Positions 37,578 to 46,629 of a stretch of 64,000 nt of DNA are shown here, in pieces. The position numbers and the translations under genes were made by a program. Numbering within the stretch: the stretch's first letter is position 1; the number at the start of each line of letters is the position of its first letter. Source of the stretch: Bacillota bacterium (GTDB lineage: Bacteria > Bacillota > Dehalobacteriia > UBA4068); contig JAILCQ010000041.1 of assembly GCA_024679955.1 (NCBI GenBank), positions 1 to 64,000 on the forward strand, given 5' to 3'. The notes under the pieces are model-generated. The model was given only the letters and a program-made list of their open reading frames with translations. It did not search any database and was not told the origin of the DNA.

Positions 37578-39242
37578 CTATTTGAGGATGATATCTTTTA
37601 TGGAGCTGCCAGGGGGTATCATGGGTAAGGCTTCCCGATCCTGGCTGATTTTGCAATCGATGACCACCGGCGTGTTCCGCAAAAAAGCCTGATGCAAAGC
37701 TTCATCGAATTCCGGTAAACTGCTTACTGTATAGCCTTCCGCGCCATAGGCTCTGGCCACGCCGGCAAAATCGGTAGGCCGGTTGAGAAAGCTTTGCGAG
37801 AAACGCCTGGCATAAAACCGGCCTTGCAATTGATGCACCAGGCCCAGCATGCCGTTATCCATAATGACGACCAGCAAAGGGATTTTCTGGCATACCGCCG
37901 TGGCCAGCTCGATCAGATTCATGCCGAAGCTGCCGTCTCCGGTGAACAAAACCGTTCTGCGCCGGTGATGGGCCAAAGACGCGCCGATGGCCGCGCCCAG
38001 GCCAAAACCCATGGCCCCCAAACCGCCGGAAGTGATCAAGGTGCGGGGACGGGAAAAAGGATAGTATTGCATGACCCACATTTGATGCTGGCCCACGTCG
38101 GTGGCGACGATGGCGTCCCCATCGCAATAGCGGCGCACCAGGGATATGATATTCTGCGGATCGAAAGCTTGGGGCTTGGCTTGCCAGCTTTGCTGCTGCC
38201 GCCGGCATTCGCGGATGCGGGCCAGCCATTGGGGATTGTATTTTTCCTCCAGGCGGCTGGTCAAATGCCGCAGGATCTCTTTGATATCGCCGCATAAAGC
38301 GATGCGGGAATGGATGTTTTTATTGATTTCCGCCGGATCGATATCGATATGCACGATGGTACGGTTTTTGACAAATTCCCGCACATTGCCGGTGGCCCGG
38401 TCGGAAAAGCGGGCGCCCACGGCGATGATCAGATCCGCTTCGCTTTGCAGCAGATTGGCCGCGTATAAGCCATGCATGCCCGTCATGCCCAAATATAACG
38501 GATAGGTGGAAGGAACGCCGCTTAAGCCCATCATGCTCAAGCCGATGGGCGCCTGCAGTTTTTCCGCCAGCTGCAGCACCTCCGTCCCGGCCAGCGCCCG
38601 CACCACGCCGCCGCCGCAGTAAATATACGGGCATCGGCTGTTGCGGATGGCCGTCACCGCCGCCTGATAATCCGATTCCGACGGGTGTTCCGGCTCCGGC
38701 TGGGGGTCTCTCTCCTCGCTGGGCTGATACTCATAAAGCGCCTGCTGTATATCCTGGGGAAAATCGATCAAAACCGGGCCGTTCCGATCCGAGGTGGCGA
38801 TCCTAAAAGCTTCATGTACGATACCGGCCAAATCCTCTATCCTTTTGACGATAAAACTGTGTTTAACGATCTGCTGGGTAACGCCGATGATATCCACTTC
38901 CTGAAAGCTGTCTTTTCCCAGCATGGAGGTGGCTACATTGCCGGTGATGGCGATCAAGGGAGAGGAATCCATATAGGCGGCGGCGATGCCCGTGACCAAA
39001 TTGGTAGCCCCCGGCCCGGAAGTCGCCAATACCACGCCAGCCTTGCCGCAGGCTCTGGCATAGCCGTCGGCGGCATGCACCGCGCCCTGCTCATGGGCGG
39101 TCAAAACATGCTTGATGCGGTCCTGATGCTGCAGCAATTGATCGTATATATCGACAATGGTTCCGCCGGGATAACCGAATATCGTATCAACGCCGTGCCG
39201 GATCAGCTCTTCTATGAGAATTTGCGCGCCGGTGATTCGCAT
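37578..39242 (-). CDS. ilvB: Acetolactate synthase large subunit
   Basis: VDTIFGYPGGTIVDIYDQL, GPGATNLVTGIAAAYMDSSPLIAITGNV, TPP motif GDGSFGMNLIELATAVCQKIPLLVVIMDN. Confidence 0.97.
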   Translation of the reverse strand: MRITGAQILIEELIRHGVDTIFGYPGGTIVDIYDQLLQHQDRIKHVLTAHEQGAVHAADGYARACGKAGVVLATSGPGATNLVTGIAAAYMDSSPLIAITGNVATSMLGKDSFQEVDIIGVTQQIVKHSFIVKRIEDLAGIVHEAFRIATSDRNGPVLIDFPQDIQQALYEYQPSEERDPQPEPEHPSESDYQAAVTAIRNSRCPYIYCGGGVVRALAGTEVLQLAEKLQAPIGLSMMGLSGVPSTYPLYLGMTGMHGLYAANLLQSEADLIIAVGARFSDRATGNVREFVKNRTIVHIDIDPAEINKNIHSRIALCGDIKEILRHLTSRLEEKYNPQWLARIRECRRQQQSWQAKPQAFDPQNIISLVRRYCDGDAIVATDVGQHQMWVMQYYPFSRPRTLITSGGLGAMGFGLGAAIGASLAHHRRRTVLFTGDGSFGMNLIELATAVCQKIPLLVVIMDNGMLGLVHQLQGRFYARRFSQSFLNRPTDFAGVARAYGAEGYTVSSLPEFDEALHQAFLRNTPVVIDCKISQDREALPMIPPGSSIKDIILK

Positions 39243-39259
39243 GGTAGCCTCCTTATCGC

Positions 39260-39295
39260 AAAAAAAGCCCTTGCAGCGTTATGCTGCAAGGGCTT
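39260..39295 (-). terminator. ilv operon attenuator terminator
   Basis: AAGCCCTTGCAGC-ATAAC-GCTGCAAGGGCTTTTTTT on the minus strand, between leader peptide and ilvB. Confidence 0.9.
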
Positions 39296-39313
39296 CGCTT
39301 TGTTTGGTTTAAC

Positions 39314-39415
39314 TTAGCGGCACTCTTGTTCAGCACAACGCAAAACAGCGTTGTATACGACTACAACGCTAACGACTACCGCTACTACGTTTACGATGTG
39401 CGCCAAGCTGAACAT
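39314..39415 (-). CDS. ilv operon leader peptide (Val-rich attenuator), MFSLAHIVNVVAVVVSVVVVYNAVLRCAEQECR
   Basis: 33-codon ORF with 11 Val codons, AAAGGA-type RBS, between a consensus promoter and an intrinsic terminator upstream of ilvB; not in the supplied ORF track. Confidence 0.9.
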   Translation of the reverse strand: MFSLAHIVNVVAVVVSVVVVYNAVLRCAEQECR

Positions 39416-39445
39416 ATCGCCGCATCCTTTCTGCATCTATAGAGA

Positions 39446-39474
39446 ACTATAGCATTCTTCTCCCCTTTTGTCAA
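39446..39474 (-). promoter_or_regulatory. ilv operon promoter
   Basis: Minus strand TTGACA-17 bp-TATAGT. Confidence 0.85.
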
Positions 39475-39632
39475 TACGTTTCCCGGCAAAAGAGCCGGCG
39501 GAAGAAAAGACGCTTGATCATCACCTACGACCATTCTCTTTTGTACTGTCTCCATCCCCCTGTTGGTATGGCGTTATTTCTATAAGATATGATAAAGTAA
39601 TAGAAAAATGCGCAATAATCAGGAGGTCCATC

Positions 39633-40793
39633 ATGAAAAATATATGCTTAGCCGTATTCTTTATCCTGACATTATTCTTTAGCGCCTGCGTTAAGCAGAC
39701 TGTTGTCGATCCTTCGCCCAATGGGGATATTCCGACGAAAAGCGAAAACGCCTTGGATCAGGCTGCAGCGGAAACACAATTTGCTGCCGCAGAGGAGGCT
39801 TGCGCCTGGTTCAGCGGCTATGCCCAGCCGAAGTGCAACGGCGAACCGGCGACGCTTTTCGGTCAAACCTATGAGCAGGTGGCGGATGAACGCTTTGCCG
39901 ATCTGGCTGAGCTGAAAAGCTATCTTTCTTCTCTGTTTTGTGCTGACTTCACGCAAGAGTTGCTGGCGACGGAAGCGCGCCCGGGCGCGCCGGTATTCGT
40001 GGAGGACGAGGGCAAGCTGTATATGTGCGGCGGTTACACGGCGCAATTGCCTTATGATATCGGAGAACGGCAATTTTCTTTTGTTTCCGCCGAAAGCGCC
40101 GGCGACTATGCCCGGCTCACCCTGACCTATACTGCGCGCCTCTATGATCTGGGGCCTTTTTCTCTTAGCATGGATTATAACCTTGCCGCCGATGCCAACG
40201 GTAATTGGCGCTTCGACTATTTTGTATTACCTCTGCAATTGCTGGAAAACAGGGCGGAATTTTCCTGCCGTGTCGGCGACGGTTATCTGATGCTGGGTAT
40301 GCAACAAGGGGAGTTCCCCTGGGGTTACGACTTGACTGAGCTGGGAAGGACGGAATGGCAAATGGACGGCTTTCACAGCGGTCTGATCAACTGTGAACAA
40401 CTTCTCAGTTTATCCGTCTTTTTTGGCGACGGATCAATGATGCTTAGCGGCGTGCTGATTGCCGGTTCGGAACACCCCACCAGGCGCAACGCCGCGGTGG
40501 GCATGAGCGAGGAGCAGCTGCTGGAATGTTATCCCAGTGACTTATATGCCATGGAAACTTCTCATCCGACGAAAGTCGTTTCCTTCCATCCGCCGGATAA
40601 TGCGGTGGGGCAACTGATAGAAAACAAGAAAATGACATCCGCCCTCTCCCCAACCGCGGACGCGGCTTATGTTTATGCGCCGCTAGGCATAGGTCAGCAT
40701 ACCAGCTGTATTGTGTTCTGGTTGCGGCAAGGCAAAATCATGGCCATTTATATCGCCGATGGTATGGACGGCCGCCTTTACGGTCCGGTTTAA
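39633..40793 (+). CDS. Predicted lipoprotein of unknown function
   Basis: Lipobox signal MKNICLAVFFILTLFFSAC, AGGAGG RBS. Confidence 0.75.
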   Translation: MKNICLAVFFILTLFFSACVKQTVVDPSPNGDIPTKSENALDQAAAETQFAAAEEACAWFSGYAQPKCNGEPATLFGQTYEQVADERFADLAELKSYLSSLFCADFTQELLATEARPGAPVFVEDEGKLYMCGGYTAQLPYDIGERQFSFVSAESAGDYARLTLTYTARLYDLGPFSLSMDYNLAADANGNWRFDYFVLPLQLLENRAEFSCRVGDGYLMLGMQQGEFPWGYDLTELGRTEWQMDGFHSGLINCEQLLSLSVFFGDGSMMLSGVLIAGSEHPTRRNAAVGMSEEQLLECYPSDLYAMETSHPTKVVSFHPPDNAVGQLIENKKMTSALSPTADAAYVYAPLGIGQHTSCIVFWLRQGKIMAIYIADGMDGRLYGPV

Positions 40794-40895
40794 GCGCAGC
40801 GGTCTGGACTGGGCACATTTTTTATATATATTTTTTTATATGCTATGCAATAAAACGAATCCTCCATGCATTAATAAAATGAAAGGAGTGAGACG

Positions 40896-41456
40896 ATGTC
40901 GCCTTTTGCCGCAAAAACAGAATATAAGCGCGAGGAAGCGAGTACGGATCTGGACGCCTTGCTGAAAGATATTTCCGAAGGCAGCCAGGATGCGTTGGCG
41001 CAGTTGTACCGGTACACACGCTCGTCCGTATACAGTTTCGCCCTTTCTATTTTGAAAAATACCCATGATGCAGAGGATGTGCTCCATGACTGCTATGTAT
41101 CCGTTTGGCATGGCGCTGCCGGCTATCGCTCTCAAGGGAAACCCCTGGCCTGGATGATGACCATCACCAGGAATCTGTGCCTGCAGCGGATACGGGAACG
41201 CCGGAAAACAGCGGATATTCCTCAAGAGGAATGGACGCTTCACCTTCCTGATGACGGAAGACTCACCATGGAAGAAAAATGCGTCCTTTCAGCTTGTTTG
41301 GAAAAACTGTCTGCACAGGAACGGCAGATCGTGACGCTTTTCGCGGTATCCGGATTCAAGCATCGGGAGATTGCGACGCTCTTGGAGCTTCCTCTGTCCA
41401 CGGTTCTTTCAAAATACCACCGGGCCATAAAACGGCTGAAACAACATTTGCAATAG
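40896..41456 (+). CDS. ECF-type sigma-70 family RNA polymerase sigma factor
   Basis: Region 2 QLYRYTRSSVYSFALSILKNTHDAEDVLHDCYVSVW; region 4 LEKLSAQERQIVTLFAVSGFKHREIATLLELPLSTVLSKYHRAIKRLKQ. Confidence 0.92.
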   Translation: MSPFAAKTEYKREEASTDLDALLKDISEGSQDALAQLYRYTRSSVYSFALSILKNTHDAEDVLHDCYVSVWHGAAGYRSQGKPLAWMMTITRNLCLQRIRERRKTADIPQEEWTLHLPDDGRLTMEEKCVLSACLEKLSAQERQIVTLFAVSGFKHREIATLLELPLSTVLSKYHRAIKRLKQHLQ

Positions 41457-41468
41457 GAGGGAACAAAA

Positions 41469-42797
41469 ATGACCGAGCATGAGATCCATGAAAAGATCCG
41501 GCAAGCCTATGACCATGCAACGCCGGAGGTCTGGGACGCTGTTCTTTCCGACTGCAAAGCGCAGAAAGGACGTGTATTCGTGATGGCAACAACGAAAAAA
41601 AGAAAGACGTGGGTCAAACCGTTGGCCAGTATAGCAGCTTGCCTGTGTTTGGTCGTAGGCACGATCGTTGGTTCTCAGAATTATCAGGTGAATCATACGG
41701 TGGACGCCACCGTATCTTTGGACGTCAACCCCAGCATAGAAATCCAGGTCAATCAAAAAGAGAGAGTGCTTGCGGTCATTCCGCTGAATGAGGACGGGAA
41801 AATCATCGCTGGCGATATGGACTTTTCCGGAAGCGATTTGGATGTGGCGGTACATGCCATCATCGGCTCCATGCTGCAAAACGGCTACCTCAACGAGCTG
41901 ACCAACTCTATATTGATCAGCGTAGACAACAACGATCCTCTGCGCGGCGCGGCGCTGCAGGAACGGTTGACGGCCGAAGTAAACCGGCTGCTGCAAACGG
42001 ATACGTTCAGCGGGTCTGTTTTAAGCCAGACCGTTGACAGAAGCGATGATCTGCGGCAGTTGGCGGAAAACTACGGGATCACCATGGGCAAAGCCCAGTT
42101 GATCCAGGCAATCCTTGCCGGGAACGAACTCCATACGTTTGAGGATTTGGTTCCGTTGTCTATCCATGAACTCAACCTGCTGCTGAGTACGAAACCCGCT
42201 GCGGCAACCCAGGTGGAGGTGGTTGGCACGGCCAGCGATAAGGCGTATATCGGCGAGACGAAGGCCAAAGAGATCGCCATGGAAAAGGCAGGAATATCTG
42301 CCGGCGATCTGTCAGCATTCGAGATCGAGCTGGATACCGATAACGGTATCCTTGTATATGATTTGGAATTCACATCGGGCGGATACGAATATGATTGTGA
42401 AATCGATGCGCGTACCGGGACTGTAGTAAAATTTGAAAAGGAATATCATGGCGCTCCCGCCAATTCCACTTCCAATTCTAGTTCTAGTTCTATCTCCAAC
42501 TCCAGTTCCACTTCCACTTCTACTTCTAACGCTACGTCTGATTCCACTTCTTATCCTACGCAAAGCAACAATACATCGGGCCTAAACCAGATCACTGCGG
42601 AGAAGGCCAAGCAGATTGCCCTGAATCACGCCGGGGTGACGTCCGGCGATGTTTCCGGCTTCAAAAGCGAACTGGATACGGATGACGGCGTGCGCATCTA
42701 TGAACTGGAGTTTCGAGCCGGCGGATATGAGTACGACTATGAGATCAACGCAACTACCGGCGCGGTTTTGAAATCGAAAAAGGAAGTGGATGACTGA
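41469..42797 (+). CDS. RsgI-like anti-sigma protein with two PepSY-like domains and a Ser/Thr/Asn linker
   Basis: TM IAACLCLVVGTIVG; VDATVSLDVNPSIEIQVNQKERVLAVIPLNEDGK... (RsgI middle domain); repeated ..AKEIAMEKAGISAGDLSAFEIELDTDNG...YDLEFTSGGYEYDCEIDARTGTVV and ..AKQIALNHAGVTSGDVSGFKSELDTDDG...YELEFRAGGYEYDYEINATTGAVL. Confidence 0.85.
   Translation: MTEHEIHEKIRQAYDHATPEVWDAVLSDCKAQKGRVFVMATTKKRKTWVKPLASIAACLCLVVGTIVGSQNYQVNHTVDATVSLDVNPSIEIQVNQKERVLAVIPLNEDGKIIAGDMDFSGSDLDVAVHAIIGSMLQNGYLNELTNSILISVDNNDPLRGAALQERLTAEVNRLLQTDTFSGSVLSQTVDRSDDLRQLAENYGITMGKAQLIQAILAGNELHTFEDLVPLSIHELNLLLSTKPAAATQVEVVGTASDKAYIGETKAKEIAMEKAGISAGDLSAFEIELDTDNGILVYDLEFTSGGYEYDCEIDARTGTVVKFEKEYHGAPANSTSNSSSSSISNSSSTSTSTSNATSDSTSYPTQSNNTSGLNQITAEKAKQIALNHAGVTSGDVSGFKSELDTDDGVRIYELEFRAGGYEYDYEINATTGAVLKSKKEVDD
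42466..42555 (+). repeat. Low-complexity Ser/Thr/Asn-coding repeat (TCY-ACY/AAY units)
   Basis: tccacttccaattctagttctagttctatctccaactccagttccacttccacttctacttct... Confidence 0.8.
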
Positions 42798-42901
42798 ACC
42801 GTTTTTGAGGTTTTTTCTTTAATCTTTATGTATAATGAGCGGCGGGTGGAAAAACCCGCCGCTTAGCTTGCGTGATGTATATTTCAGCTTCTCAAATACG
42901 T

Positions 42902-43744
42902 TCATTTCTTCTCGAACTCCGGTCTCCAGGCCGCGAACTGGACGAGTTGTTCATCCGTGCGGTGATAGTAGCGCACGCCCTTGTCCAGCTTTTCAATCTC
43001 CGCCATCTCTGCGTCGGTGAGCGTAAAGTCCAGGATATCCAGGTTGTCCCGGATGTGGTCCACGTTGCGGCTGCCGGGAATGACTGCGAAGCCCATCTGC
43101 GTATGCCAGCGGAGGATGACCTGCGCCGGGGTCTTTCCATACTTCCTGCCCAGCTCCGCGAACACGGGCTCATTGATCAGCGTCTTGTCGCCGTGGCCCA
43201 GCGGATACCAGCTCATGAGCTTGATGCTGTACTTGTCCAGGGTCTTGCGAAGCTCTGGCTGCGTGAAATAAGGATGCGCCTCTACCTGAATGAACTGGGG
43301 GGCGATCTCCCATTTGGTCTCCAGCTCTTCGATGTACTTGCCTTCAAAGTTGGAGATACCGATGGCTTTCGCCTTGCCTTCTCTGTACGCCTTTTCCAGC
43401 TGCCGGTAGCCGGCCAGCCAGTTGCCTGCGGGCTGATGGATGTAAAGAAGATCCATATAGTCCACGCCCAAGCGTTCCAACGTCTCATCCACGGCGTTGA
43501 GATTCTCATACTCGCTGGGCCAGAGCTTGGTGGAGAGGAAGATATCTTCCCGCTTTATGCCGCTGTCCCTCATGCCGCGGCCCACCGCCCGTTCGTTGAC
43601 ATAGGCGTTGGCGGTATCCACCAGGGAATAACCCATCTTCAGCGCCTCCCGGACGCTGTTCTCCGCTTCCGCTGGGGAAAGCATATAAGTGCCGATGCCG
43701 ATGACAGGGCATTTGATTCCGTTGTTCAGTACGATATATTCCAT
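42902..43744 (-). CDS. Aldo/keto reductase
   Basis: NNGIKCPVIGIGTYMLSPAEAENSVREALKMGYSLVDTANAYVNERAVGRG, MDLLYIHQPAGNW, KAIGISNFEGKYIEEL. Confidence 0.94.
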   Translation of the reverse strand: MEYIVLNNGIKCPVIGIGTYMLSPAEAENSVREALKMGYSLVDTANAYVNERAVGRGMRDSGIKREDIFLSTKLWPSEYENLNAVDETLERLGVDYMDLLYIHQPAGNWLAGYRQLEKAYREGKAKAIGISNFEGKYIEELETKWEIAPQFIQVEAHPYFTQPELRKTLDKYSIKLMSWYPLGHGDKTLINEPVFAELGRKYGKTPAQVILRWHTQMGFAVIPGSRNVDHIRDNLDILDFTLTDAEMAEIEKLDKGVRYYHRTDEQLVQFAAWRPEFEKK

Positions 43745-43763
43745 GATGATCTCCTTTCTGATT

Positions 43764-44303
43764 TTACAGAAGTCCGTTGACAGAAAGCCACTTCAGTACA
43801 CTTGCTTTGGAATTTCCGGCCTGACTTCCGGTGATGGAAAGTCCGGCCTTGACCGTCGCGCCGGGGCAGGTCTTTTTGATGTCCCGCTCGCTGCCGCCCA
43901 TGCCGCTGCCCTCGTTGGTGCACAGTGGCAGGATCGTCTTGCCTGAGAAATCGAACGCTTCCAGGAAGCTGAACACCGCCATGGGCATGGTACCCCAGTA
44001 GTTGGGATAGGCCAAAATGATGGTGTCATACTCTTCGATAGACTCCGGCATAGAGACAAGTTCCGGTCTTGCTTTGGCCCGCAGATCCTTCTTCGCTTCT
44101 TCGATGCAGGTCATATAGACCGGCGAATAGGGATCCTTCATCTCGATCTTGAAGCTGTCAGCGCCGGTCATATCCTTTATGATGCCGCAGACGATCTCGG
44201 TGTTGCCCACCTTTACATAGCGCGTTGCGCCGCCGAAATAATTCTCATCCGCTCTTGAAAAGAATGCGATCAGTGTTTTGCCTGTGCCCTTTGAGGTAGC
44301 CAT
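43764..44303 (-). CDS. Flavodoxin
   Basis: KTLIAFFSRADENYFGGATRYVKVGNTEIVCGIIKDMTGADSFKIE, IILAYPNYWGTMPMAVFSFLEAFDFSGKTILPLCTNEGSGMG. Confidence 0.92.
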   Translation of the reverse strand: MATSKGTGKTLIAFFSRADENYFGGATRYVKVGNTEIVCGIIKDMTGADSFKIEMKDPYSPVYMTCIEEAKKDLRAKARPELVSMPESIEEYDTIILAYPNYWGTMPMAVFSFLEAFDFSGKTILPLCTNEGSGMGGSERDIKKTCPGATVKAGLSITGSQAGNSKASVLKWLSVNGLL

Positions 44304-44439
44304 GGTTCCTTCCTCCTGTTATTCTGATTCGGTTGGGTTGTTATTTCTTTATCTGGTTTTATTTTACCAAGGGCATATTGTAAAGTCCAATCTAAACATG
44401 CTATAATTGATTTAAATTTTAAATAATAAGGGGCAAACC

Positions 44440-45327
44440 ATGAACACGAAACAGATCGATTACTGCATTGAGCTTGCCCGGACGCTGAATTTCAGCCGGG
44501 CAGCCGAGAACCTTTTCGTCAGCCAGCCTACCTTTTCCTATCAGATCAGGCTGTTGGAAGAGGAAATCGGCTTCGCTGTCTTTGAGCGAAGCGGCAAGGG
44601 CTCTGCGCTGACGCCTGCTGGAGCACAGTTTGTTTCCTTCCTGACCGGTATGCGGGAGGATCTGAAACGCGCCATCGAACAGGGGCAAAACTTCAGTGCC
44701 AAGTATCAGGACAGCATCTCCATAGGCATGATGGTCTGGCAGGCCGTTTACTTCCTTCCGGAGGCCATACGGTTGTTTGCGGAATCCGAGCCGAACGTGC
44801 AGATCACCCCGATCTTTCGGTATGAGAACAGCATGGAGGCATTCCTTCGGAATGAAGTGGATATGGTCTTTGCTCTGAAGGAACAGACGAGCCAGGTGCC
44901 CGGCATCCAGGTTCACGACTTTTTTGAGAGCCGGATCTACCTGATCGCGAACCGGGATGATCCCCTGGCCGGGAAAAACCGGATCTGCGAAGAAGATCTC
45001 TATGGCCGGACACTGATGGTGGGCGGAGGCTCCCCCCAAGCGCTGCGAGCGGTTCAGCACAGGCTGATCAGCTCCGGAAAGATACATTACTTCAACAGCG
45101 CCGACCATGATACGACGAGAATCAATGTGGCCGCCGGACGGGGCGTCTGTCTGGCGCCGGGGTTCTTGAACGATCACAGCGGGCAGTTCGCCTGGATCCC
45201 CTTTGACTGCAAGGAGAGCTTCTCCTGTGTCCTTTGTACCCACAAGGATGACAATCGTTCATCGCTCAAATCATTTCTCGACATGCTGAAGAGCTTGTAT
45301 CAGGATGCAGTTGCATTTCCCCTGTAA
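44440..45327 (+). CDS. LysR family transcriptional regulator
   Basis: MNTKQIDYCIELARTLNFSRAAENLFVSQPTFSYQIRLLEEEIGFAVFERSGKGSALTPAG; divergent from flavodoxin. Confidence 0.94.
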   Translation: MNTKQIDYCIELARTLNFSRAAENLFVSQPTFSYQIRLLEEEIGFAVFERSGKGSALTPAGAQFVSFLTGMREDLKRAIEQGQNFSAKYQDSISIGMMVWQAVYFLPEAIRLFAESEPNVQITPIFRYENSMEAFLRNEVDMVFALKEQTSQVPGIQVHDFFESRIYLIANRDDPLAGKNRICEEDLYGRTLMVGGGSPQALRAVQHRLISSGKIHYFNSADHDTTRINVAAGRGVCLAPGFLNDHSGQFAWIPFDCKESFSCVLCTHKDDNRSSLKSFLDMLKSLYQDAVAFPL

Positions 45328-45352
45328 GAATGATTGACCGTATTTACCTCTC

Positions 45353-45676
45353 TCATTTTCGTATGAATGAATCATCCGTTTGCACATCATCGCTGATAAA
45401 GCGTTCTACCTTCATATGAAGATCATACTTGTCTCTTAGTGATGCGATCGTCGCCATCATGGGAGACGCATGATGGATGTCGATAGCTTTCTGATCCCGC
45501 CAGCTGTCGATCAGTAGTACGGTCTCCGGATCGCTCATCGGAATAAAGTATTCGTATCGGAGATTGCCGTCCTCGGCACGGATCGCATCGGCCGTACCGG
45601 AGAGTTCCATTTCATCGGCAAACCGCCGGGCAGCTCCGTTTTTACCTTTGTAGTATAGATTTACTGTTATACTCAT
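45353..45676 (-). CDS. Putative quinol monooxygenase (ABM/YgiN family)
   Basis: ARRFADEMELSGTADAIRAEDGNLRYEYFIPMSDPETVLLIDSWRDQKAIDIHHASPMMATIASLRDKYDLHMKVERF. Confidence 0.9.
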   Translation of the reverse strand: MSITVNLYYKGKNGAARRFADEMELSGTADAIRAEDGNLRYEYFIPMSDPETVLLIDSWRDQKAIDIHHASPMMATIASLRDKYDLHMKVERFISDDVQTDDSFIRK

Positions 45677-45942
45677 CTGTTTTACTCACTTTCATAAAGT
45701 ACAATTCGTATGCTACCGGAAGCAAATGGAATAACTGTCATTTTAATCTGCAAAGATACTTTTGCAAACAAAAATCTTGGCTTTTTTCCGCAGTGAACCG
45801 GGAAAAACGACCTCCTGATCGACCTCCGCAGGCCCGAAAACGCAGTCAGCACAAGGATTTTCCCGATTCGCTTTATCCGGAAAACACGTTTTTCTCTCTT
45901 ATTCATGGTTCCGGTCGCAGAAAAGCCTTCCTCGAAAAAGAC

Positions 45943-45990
45943 AAAAAAAATCCCGAAAAACCAGATAAATCCAGGCTTTCGGGATTTTCG
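45943..45990 (-). terminator. Terminator after tRNA-Leu(CAA)
   Basis: ATCCCGAAAGCC...TTTTTCGGGATTTTTTTT on the minus strand. Confidence 0.75.
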
Positions 45991-45992
45991 GA

Positions 45993-46076
45993 TGGTGCCG
46001 GTGGCCGGACTTGAACCGGCACGTCCGAAGACACTTGATTTTGAGTCAAGCACGTCTGCCATTCCATCACACCGGC
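45993..46076 (-). tRNA. tRNA-Leu (anticodon CAA)
   Basis: GCCGGTGTGATGGAATGGCAGACGTGCTTGACTCAAAATCAAG...CACCGGCACCA. Confidence 0.93.
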
Positions 46077-46259
46077 ATTTCGTCGTACAAGAGATATTAT
46101 ACAAAAACCGGCGATAAAAATCAATAGCCCCGTATAAAAAATTTTCGCCAAAGAAAGAAATAACGGATGCTTGTCCCTTGGATAATTTTTGAACAGCAAA
46201 TAAAAATTCATCTTGCAAGATATAAAAACTTATGTTAAAATAATCGTTGTGCAGTATGC

Positions 46260-46344
46260 GCGGTAGTGCTGGAATAGGCAGACAGGTACGTTTGAGGGGC
46301 GTATGTCGAAAGGCGTATGGGTTCAAGTCCCATCTACCGCACCA
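46260..46344 (+). tRNA. tRNA-Leu (anticodon GAG)
   Basis: GCGGTAGTGCTGGAATAGGCAGACAGGTACGTTTGAGGGGCGTA...CTACCGCACCA. Confidence 0.93.
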
Positions 46345-46383
46345 CGCCGTCGCGGACTTTGCAGGTTCGCGACGGCGTTTTCT
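46345..46383 (+). terminator. Terminator after tRNA-Leu(GAG)
   Basis: CGCCGTCGCG...CGCGACGGCGTTTT. Confidence 0.85.
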
Positions 46384-46543
46384 GTTATCCATGCAAAAAT
46401 CAATGCAAACGCCGTATCTCCCATTCCCGCCGTTGCTCCTCTTCTCTGCAAAAGATCGCGGGCCGTCTCGCCGGGCCAGTTGCAAGCCCCTCCCGACGGC
46501 GCTTTCTTTTATCGACACCCGCTCGTTTTCCGGCAGCATGCAT

Positions 46544-46597
46544 CAAAGAAAGCCGCCTTTTCCCTATCATGCCACATGGGAAGACGGCTTTTTCTTT
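46544..46597 (-). terminator. Terminator after the liv operon
   Basis: AGCCGTCTTCCC...GGGAAAAGGCGGCTTTCTTT on the minus strand. Confidence 0.65.
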
Positions 46598-46629
46598 TTC
46601 ATAAGGCTATATATCTATAACGTCGTCCG

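Noticed and set aside
45682-46539. 285-aa minus-strand ORF
   Set aside because: Runs through both tRNA-Leu genes and terminators; not a credible CDS.
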